Below, in pieces: positions 57,501-64,000 of a DNA stretch of 64,000 bases. The notes under the pieces were generated by a model that ran no database searches, had not been told where the DNA came from, and worked only from the letters and a program-made list of their open reading frames with translations. The DNA comes from Histoplasma ohiense (taxonomy: Eukaryota; Ascomycota; Eurotiomycetes; Onygenales; Ajellomycetaceae): the NCBI GenBank assembly GCA_017607445.1, contig JAEVHH010000007.1, positions 992,001-1,056,000 of the forward strand, given 5' to 3'. Made by a program: the position numbers and the translations under genes. Position 1 is the first letter of the stretch, and each line of letters opens with the position of its first letter.

Positions 57501-57795
57501 ACCCCAGATTGCGGTTGACGCTTCCTCGTCTCTGATGCAAACGGGCCTGGAGAACATTTTCGGCGCATATGGGCATTTCGAACGCGTATCGCCTACTACA
57601 GCGGATGCGGCAGCATCCCTACCAACAACAGGGCCAATCGGCCGTGGTCAGGAAGCGGCACAAGCAAAGGAGGGTGGAAGGTTGACTGATATCTTTGATG
57701 TCGGACCGTCGTTTGTTTTGCCGTGCGTTGATACCTTTTTTGAGGACGTTGTTAAGCATTTTAGTAGGGCAAATGCGAATGCTGTTACGGTATAG
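54576..57795 (+). CDS. UTP17: U3 snoRNP t-UTP protein Utp17/Nan1 (WD-repeat, WDR75-like)
   Basis: Utp17 belongs to the t-UTP/UtpA module that links rDNA transcription with early 18S processing in the nucleolus. Three exons, 54576-55063, 55130-55899 and 55964-57795, give 1029 codons plus stop. The first 130 residues are basic and disordered, with KRRKIGRD as a likely nuclear signal. WD-type repeats begin at about 150 (SVLRTVGGRFADIDTI, then FILFSNAFARVFSV). Later blades include RNAVKTVKWSRDGNYIISGG, SHICSIVVSRTGKFYAI and AGSAFVTVGEDAVVRIW. The C-terminal helical tail (SFVLPCVDTFFEDVVKHF) is characteristic. Length compares with about 900 in yeast. It lies 570 bp from the next rightward gene. 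Confidence 0.92.
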
Positions 57796-57851
57796 ATCTA
57801 GCGTATCAAAGAAGACCTGCATGTACTGAATTGAGAACGTGGGCTCTTTTC

Positions 57852-57886
<35 letters not shown>

Positions 57887-58365
57887 TTCTTTTCTTTCGG
57901 ATGGGACTTTGCGTATATAAGTGGAATATAAGTTTCTGGTGGGCATATCTCGTATAGCGGCCGTCATGGGGCATGAGGGGTACTTTAACATGTCTCTTCA
58001 TTCATCTATGGTTCTCGCCTGAGTTAACTTGGAGTTATGCTTCACGTAGATAACAATTTCGCCATGCTGATCGGCAATATCGGTTTCTCCACCAGCGTCC
58101 GCGACTGTTGCATATCCAGAGTCTCCCAGCTTCTCGGCATTGACAGTAGAACTAGTTGACTAAACTTTGTTTCCAAGTTGCCGGCCATAATGTTTAGTTG
58201 CCTGTTCCCCTCACGCAAGACGCCCGCAATTCCCTCCAACCATGACACCACCGCATAAGGGTTCGATCTCCTCGCGCCCACACATATACAACTTGCATAC
58301 CCCGCCGTCGCATCCATGTTCGTTTATTTCACCATATATATCAGCACATACATACATCTATAGCC
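57796..58365. other. Intergenic UTP17-oxygenase
   Basis: About 570 bp holding the UTP17 3' flank, a CTTT repeat and the promoter of the oxygenase. A leftward 91-codon frame (58042-58317) has no family resemblance. Confidence 0.5.
57851..57898. repeat. (CTTT)n microsatellite
   Basis: About 11 CTTT units, just past the UTP17 stop, probably in its 3' UTR. Confidence 0.9.
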
Positions 58366-59851
58366 ATGTCCTTCAGCTCCATTCCCATCCTCGACCTGTC
58401 GGAGGCGCGCGACCCCGCGACAAAGCCGGCTTTCCTCGACTCCCTGCGCCATGCGCTTCTGGAAGTCGGATTCCTCTATATCAAGAACACCGGCGTTGAC
58501 GACAAGCTGATCCAGGAGGTTATTGAGGAGGGGAGGAGGTTTTTCGAATTGCCAGATGAGAAGAAGTTGGAGGTCGAGATGAAGAATGCACCTAGTTTTC
58601 TGGGTATGACAACGCTGCCCGCCTGAGATTGTAATGCACTTACATATACATACATATATATATATATATATAAAAAGAGAATTGAAGCATGGAAAATAGC
58701 TGATCCCAATGCCTTTTCTTTTCTTTTCTTTTCTTTTCCCCTTTACAACAGGCTACTCGCGACTCGGCAATGAAATAACACGCTTCAAGACCGACTGGCG
58801 CGAACAAATAGACCTGTCAACCACACACCCCCTCCCCGCCCCATCCGACCCTCTATACCACAATCTCCTAGCTCCCAACCAATGGCCAGATAGCAGCTAT
58901 CTCCCCCGCTTCCGCCCCGTCTACGAACAGTATATGACCCAGATGGGCGCCATCAGCATGGAGTTCATATCGCTCGTGGCCGAAGCGATCGGGCTGCCGT
59001 CGAAGGCCTTCGAGCGTTTCTTCGATAAGGGCCAGCAACACAAGTTGAAGATTGTGAAGTATCCAGACCTTCAAGAGCTGGGTGTGGAGGGGGATGAAGG
59101 GGAGGGCCAGGGCGTAGGCCCGCATAAGGACAGTATGCTCACGAGCTATTTATTGCAGGCGAGCCACCATCGGGGGTTGCAGGTGCAGAATCATCGGGGG
59201 GACTGGGTGGATTGTCCGCCCATCGATGGGACGTTTGTCGTGGCGATTGGGCAGGGGCTGGAGGCGATGACGCAGGGAGTCTGTCAGAGGTTGGTTTTAT
59301 ATTGAACTTTGAGGCCTTTCTTATATATATTTTCCCTTGGGCGCCCTGGGACCTTGGGGCATCGGCTAAGTAGCATGTACAGCACGACCCACCGCGTCCT
59401 AAGCCCCGCTCGGGGCAGTGGTGCCCGCTACAGCGTTCCCTTCTTCCAGGGTGTAAGTTACGATGCTACATTCGAGAGCATGGACGTACCGGCGCACGTC
59501 AAAGCTCTTCGCGAGGAAGTTATCAAGCGCAACGGTATCCGGCAGGATGACATTGAGTTTACGTTTTCGAAGGGGAGGTGGGGCCATCTGGGGGAGGCAA
59601 CGCTGATGAATCGGATCAAGAGCCATCCGGATGTTGGGGAGCGTTGGGTATGTATATATTTCTAATTTTGGTTTACATATATTGACGATACATACATACT
59701 GACCCCGCTTGCTCTGTTTTAACCATAGTATCCAGCGCTCCTCCAGAAAATCAGAGAGGAGCAGGCGCGAAATAATCAGGTTGCGGAAGAACCCCAAGGT
59801 TTATTGAAGGAGAAACCCGAGGTTAGCAGCACACCTGTGACGGCGCATTGA
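58366..59851 (+). CDS. 2-oxoglutarate/Fe(II)-dependent oxygenase, isopenicillin-N-synthase-like
   Basis: Non-haem iron enzyme of the DIOX_N plus 2OG-FeII_Oxy class, cytosolic; substrate not predictable. Four exons, 58366-58603, 58752-59289, 59383-59647 and 59729-59851, give 387 codons plus stop. The N-terminus (SIPILDLSEARDPATKPAFLDSLRHALLEVGFLYIKN) is DIOX_N. The iron ligands are H204 and D206 (PHKDS) and H262 (STTHRV). The 2-oxoglutarate-binding pair is R274 and S276 (ARYSVPFF). It is somewhat longer than most (about 340), with a charged tail. Intron 1 carries an AT repeat and a TTTTC tract before its acceptor. Converges with a drug-type MFS transporter 278 bp away. Confidence 0.9.
58641..58672. 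repeat. (TA)n microsatellite in oxygenase intron 1
   Basis: TACATATA-type units passing into pure TA. It lies inside the first intron, followed by a (TTTTC)n tract at about 58712-58738 that supplies the polypyrimidine tract. Confidence 0.85.
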
Positions 59852-60128
59852 AACGAATAGGAAGAACCCTTGAGGCGCGGTGTCCCGGTATGGTGAAGCA
59901 TTACGTTTATCATATCCAGTCCTTCTTCATGTTGAATGGAGGCAAGCTTAGAAAGCCTTAGCGATGAATCAATTAATCCAAAATAATTCTAAATTAAACC
60001 TATCACGTTCACTTTTATCTATCACATATTCATATATTATATATACATATTTTCTAACTCTATATTCCCTAGCAACCCCCGCCGTTTGGGAAAAGAAGGT
60101 TGACTGATCCTCGAGATAAAGATCTCGT

Positions 60129-62095
60129 TCAACAATCCGCCGGCCTCACTCGATCCTTAAGGCCAACCTTCCCAATGCGCTGCAGCCCCCACCAACTCAG
60201 CACGACAACGACAACACTCCCCCCAAACAGCGTCCAGTACGTAGCCTTATACGCTTTCAGCAGGGCATATTGGTCATTCTTACCCAGGCCATCGTTATCA
60301 CCACCACTTGCCACCTGCCGCCTCTCATGCTCCGCCACGGAACTAGAAATCACGGCAGTCACCGCCAGCCCCACCGACATCCCAATCTGCGAAATGGTAT
60401 TGAATACCCCGCCAGCCAACCCATGTGTTTTGGGCGGGAAAATAGACGTGATGACCAGATTGGATATCGTGAAAAGCGTGTCTGCCGAGATCGGAATAGC
60501 GGTTGTGGCAACGAATGCCGCTGCCCAGTACGACCAGGACGGGTCCGCCACGGCCAGCAGCAGCGGCGCGATGGCTGAGATGGCCGCGGTGCCGACGCAG
60601 AGGATATCAGCGCGGACGCGGCCTACGATGAGGCCCGTCATGATGTTCGCGATGGCGCCGGAGACGATCATGGGCACGAAACGGGCGGATGTTTCGAGCG
60701 TGGAGAGGTGCTGGATCTTCTGGAAGTAGAGGGTTGTGAAGTACTGGTTGGCGTTGAAGATGGCCCAGGTGAAGAAGACGGAGATGCAGATTGCGGAGAA
60801 GTTACGGGCGCGGTTAGGAATGTCAGGGGTGGAGCGGAAAAGGGAAGGCGGGATCAGGGCGATGCGGTTGAGGGATTCCTGGCGGGTTACCCAGTATATG
60901 AAGGCGGCGAGGAAGAGGACGGCGAGAATGAGGACAACTAGGTTTCCCGGGCGGATAAGGGATTTGATGTCGCCGGACATTACTCTGGAGTGTATACGTT
61001 AAAATGCGTAAGTCATGCGCTGCGTGTGTGTTATGTGGCTAATATATAACTAATTTATTCAGGACATCTTTTTTTGGGGGGCGGGGGGCTGAACTTACGC
61101 GAAGCTGTAGGAGAACATTCCGAGCGAGGCGCTGATGCAGACATTTCCTACCCAGTCGATTTCGGAAGCCAGGCGCTGCCGCGTGATGGGTGCTGTCTTG
61201 CGGGGGTCCTTGGGAATCCCCCAGAAAGCCAGGAGGAGGAACGGGGCGATGGCGCCGGAGACGATGTAAAACCCATATCGCCAGCCCAGGGTGTCAACCA
61301 GGACCCCGCCGAGAGTCAGGCCGATCGAAAAGCCCACCGGCTGAGCGGCGCCCAGGCAGGCAAAAGCGACGTTCCGCCGCTTGCCCTTGGGGAACGAGGA
61401 CGTAATGATGCTCACGGCGGTGGGCAGACACATCGAGATGGCAATGCCGGATATCGCGCGGAACATGATCAGCTGGATACCGGTTCTCGCCAGTCCGCAG
61501 CCTAGAGTGAAGGCGGAGAGCAGCAGGCCGCCGGTGAGGTAGACTCTGCGACTGCCGATAAGGTCACCAATGGAGCCGGATAGCAGAAGCGTGCAACCGC
61601 AGGTCAGGCCGAAAACAGATGCTGGCCTGTTGAGGTTGGTTTTAGTTATCCGACAAAGAACGCAACATTGATATATATTCGAGCACGGAGAGAAATGAAA
61701 GCCGTGGGACATGATGGACAGTGAAAAGAAGGAACAGAGAAGAAGAGAAAAGAAAAGGGAAACGACAAAAATAATATGCCAAATTGCCCTCACCATAGTA
61801 TGAGATTGTCGGGCAGTCTGGTATCCCGCGCAATCGATGGCAAGCCCACGGTCAGCATGCCGTTCAAGACCGAGTTCATGAAAACCATGCTTGACGCCGC
61901 GACGATTATCCCGGCGCTGGGCTTCTTCTTCATGCCATCATTGGGAGCGACATTTTCCACCGATTCATTTTCAGGGTCGACACAAGTGGGCGTCTCAGCG
62001 TCTTCGGGTTTTGTTCCGCATGGCTCGTTGGCAATGGCATGGCTGGGACTGTGAGGTTCCTTTTGCGGCGGCGGTTGCACCGAGATTCCGCTCAT
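60129..62095 (-). CDS. MFS transporter, DHA2-like (14-helix drug:H+ antiporter type)
   Basis: Proton-coupled exporter of small molecules at the plasma or vacuolar membrane; substrate unknown. Three exons, 62095-61794, 61626-61099 and 60984-60129, give 561 codons plus stop. A polar N-terminus of about 60 residues precedes the first helix (AGIIVAASSMVFMNSVLNG). Motif A is GSIGDLIGSRRVYLTGG, between helices 2 and 3, with its conserved Asp and Arg pair. Further helices follow with FRAISGIAISMCLPTAV and GAAQPVGFSIGLTLGGVL, the antiporter-like motif C region. The C-terminal half holds FTWAIFNANQYFTTLYFQ and WTLFGGSVVVVVLSWWG. I count about 14 hydrophobic segments. It converges with the oxygenase. 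Confidence 0.9.
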
Positions 62096-64000
62096 TTCGA
62101 CAAAGGGTCTGCGGAGGGGGGAGAATATGGGTTGCGATTTGGCATTGACAATGGCACTGACTCACTTGAGGAGAGCGCAACAACTACGGATAGGGATATT
62201 GGGGTACTCTTTTAAAGAGCCATCGTGACGTGGAATTACTGCTGTATTATGTACGAGTAAGCCGACTCTATCTAGGCCTTTTCGGTTAGCGGATCGCATC
62301 TTGTTGAACTACACAAGAATCGTCAGGGATCTATTGTATTGAATATTTCAGTAACTTAGTAGTTGCTATAATTACATCAACGCTAAAACCTACCCGCGAA
62401 TGTTCAAAAAGCTACCTACTGTGAGGGCTTGCTATGAGTGAGTTCATACCAAATTCACAAAAAGGAAAAGAATAGAAAAGCGAGGGAAAAAAAAATAAAA
62501 TCAAATTTACCTTTAACTCCACCGTCCATTTAGTTTGGGCTTCGTTGTCGTTTCTAGATCTCAAACCGCCTTGCGGCTCTTGACCGACACCAGTTTGTCT
62601 GTATATAATCTTTGACGCATTCCCGAAGAATCAATGGTGCGTTATTACTTATTACCGCGACGACTCGTGGGCAGCCGTATTCTCCACTGCAGGAAAGGCT
62701 CAATCATAAATCATCATCCATGGCTGGCTTGGGGTCCCCAAGAGGGTCCTTCCCTCCGGTTCCATGTCACAGCAACGTAGGGAAGCTTTTGGTGAAGTCA
62801 TCAGGATCGATTGGCACTCGCATCCGTTTAACAGTCTTCCTGGGTATTCTGGAAAGGCTATTACAAAATTGCTTCGATCACACCATGCGATGACGCTGGG
62901 AAGCTATGCAATGATATCAGGACGAACCCCGCCACTCTATGCTTCTTCGGCCAGGCGCTGGCGAGCAATGGGGAGAAAAGCAGAAAGTATTCTGAAATCA
63001 ATGATATGTAGGTCGGTTTTTGAGTGGGGATACAGCGTTCTGTTCATGACTTCATGATAGAGAGGGCGCGGGCTCCAGTCGACTCTTGCCAGCTGGATAA
63101 TGTATATTGTATAATGCCCATGTACAGTACACCTAGAGGGGATATCGTACGCAGTTCTGTAGGTTGCTCTTATACAGAGTGACGAGATCCGTTGCGTCCA
63201 TTCGACGATGAATTTCCAATCGCATACTAGTCTCCAGAAGAATACCAGAGGTTCCAATGCCTGCAGCTTGCTCAGTACTGCCGGAGTGGCAACTGGCAAG
63301 GGTTTTCTTTTTGCTTTTCTTTTCTTTTTTCTTTCCAACGCAATCGAAGAGCAGATGGGAATTCGACCAGCGGACAGCCCTTGCAACAGAAGAATCAATT
63401 GAAGCAGACCAGGTCAACTGCGAAGGACTGTTGGATGACGGAGCACAGATTTTTCCCTGCAGCTTAATTAACCCTGAGCGTCAAATCTAGCCCAGTTCGG
63501 TTAAGGTCCGCCCTGAAGGCTCTTTAGCCCCGCTTATCCATCAACTTAGCTGCTTACCGAGCCGCCCACAAATTGAGTACGGTCACGACCAAGCCCGAAG
63601 ATAGCCGCACGCAAAGAACAATGAACACCCCAAACAGGGCCTGGTCCAGATGAGAAACTCCATGCTCTGCAAAGTAACCCTTCTGTCCATGACAACAACG
63701 TGGGCCCACCCCGGGGAAGTGGACACACACTGTGTAAGTAGAGCCAGGGCCACATTATGTGACTCACAGAGGTAAGTGCCCCTCTCCAGGAACCTCGCAA
63801 TCGCCATCCACCGTATGGCTTCTGCAGGCCAAGTCCTATTATCTTGTTGTTGTCCCTGCGTAGATGCGGGGAGCATCTCGATCTTGTTCACGCTTCGTAC
63901 TTGAGAAGTTGAGATGCGAAATGAGGCTCATTCATTGGGGCGCCTTCCCCGCGCTAGCTGGCCAATAACAGCGCTTCAGTCGCGCGGCAAAATAGGCGCG
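62096..64000. other. About 1.9 kb without a recognised gene, to window edge
   Basis: The left part is the promoter of the MFS gene. Beyond 62600 open frames of 60-150 codons occur on both strands (for example 62764-63057 plus, 62937-63398 minus, 63583-63891 minus), but none matches a family I know. A gene starting beyond the right edge could extend into this stretch. Confidence 0.4.

Noticed and set aside
57798..58001. Lys/Glu-rich minus-strand peptides
   Set aside because: They are translations of the CTTT microsatellite.
62764..63398. Possible gene on either strand near the right edge
   Set aside because: Frames of 97 and 153 codons on opposite strands overlap, with no recognisable motif or consistent splice structure.

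Overview
The window is nuclear DNA of a filamentous ascomycete. Short introns (about 50-110 bp, one of about 225 bp) begin GTATGT/GTAAGT and end in YAG, coding density is moderate, and nearly every recognisable protein is a fungal housekeeping protein. The protein sequences look most like Eurotiomycetes, probably Onygenales (the dimorphic-fungus lineage); that placement is from memory of the families and was not tested by search. No CRISPR array, bacterial operon, rRNA, tRNA or intact transposon was found.

Layout, left to right: ATG4 (-) and SQS1 (+) share a divergent promoter. JJJ1 (-) and an SPX-RING ubiquitin ligase (+) form a second divergent pair. After an AT-rich gap come an F-box/SirB1-like/YccV protein (+), a convergent uncharacterised gene (-), a UCH37-type deubiquitinase (-) and, divergent from it, POM152 (+). 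UTP22 (-) converges on POM152 and is divergent from STR2 (+), whose first exon is only 17 codons. Then follow a Ser/Pro-rich orphan (-), mitoribosomal MRPL20 (+), DUG1 (+), SMC6 (+, 13 exons) and a type II membrane glycosyltransferase-like protein (-).

From about 43.3 to 48.1 kb there is no intact gene. Microsatellites lie among decayed coding sequence, including the broken N-terminal lobe of a fungal APH-type phosphotransferase and a second interrupted reading frame. An uncharacterised helical protein (-, six exons) follows, then 3 kb without a recognised gene, RPB10 (-) divergent from UTP17/NAN1 (+), a 2-oxoglutarate/Fe(II) oxygenase (+) convergent with a DHA2-type MFS transporter (-), and about 1.9 kb with nothing recognised.

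Functional theme: ribosome production and RNA polymerase (SQS1, JJJ1, UTP22, UTP17, RPB10, MRPL20), the ubiquitin system (SPX-RING, F-box, UCH), sulfur/glutathione metabolism (STR2, DUG1), autophagy (ATG4), the nuclear pore (POM152) and genome maintenance (SMC6). These look like neighbours rather than one pathway. I did not find a convincing new multi-gene system. The items most worth a second look are the pseudogene-rich 44.7-46.9 kb block, a possible CaaX lipidation signal on the SPX-RING ligase, an in-frame targeting-like extension upstream of DUG1, and several uncharacterised conserved-looking proteins.

Exon boundaries were assigned by eye, requiring GT/AG ends, reading-frame continuity and family fit; every spliced gene given exons here has a total length divisible by three.
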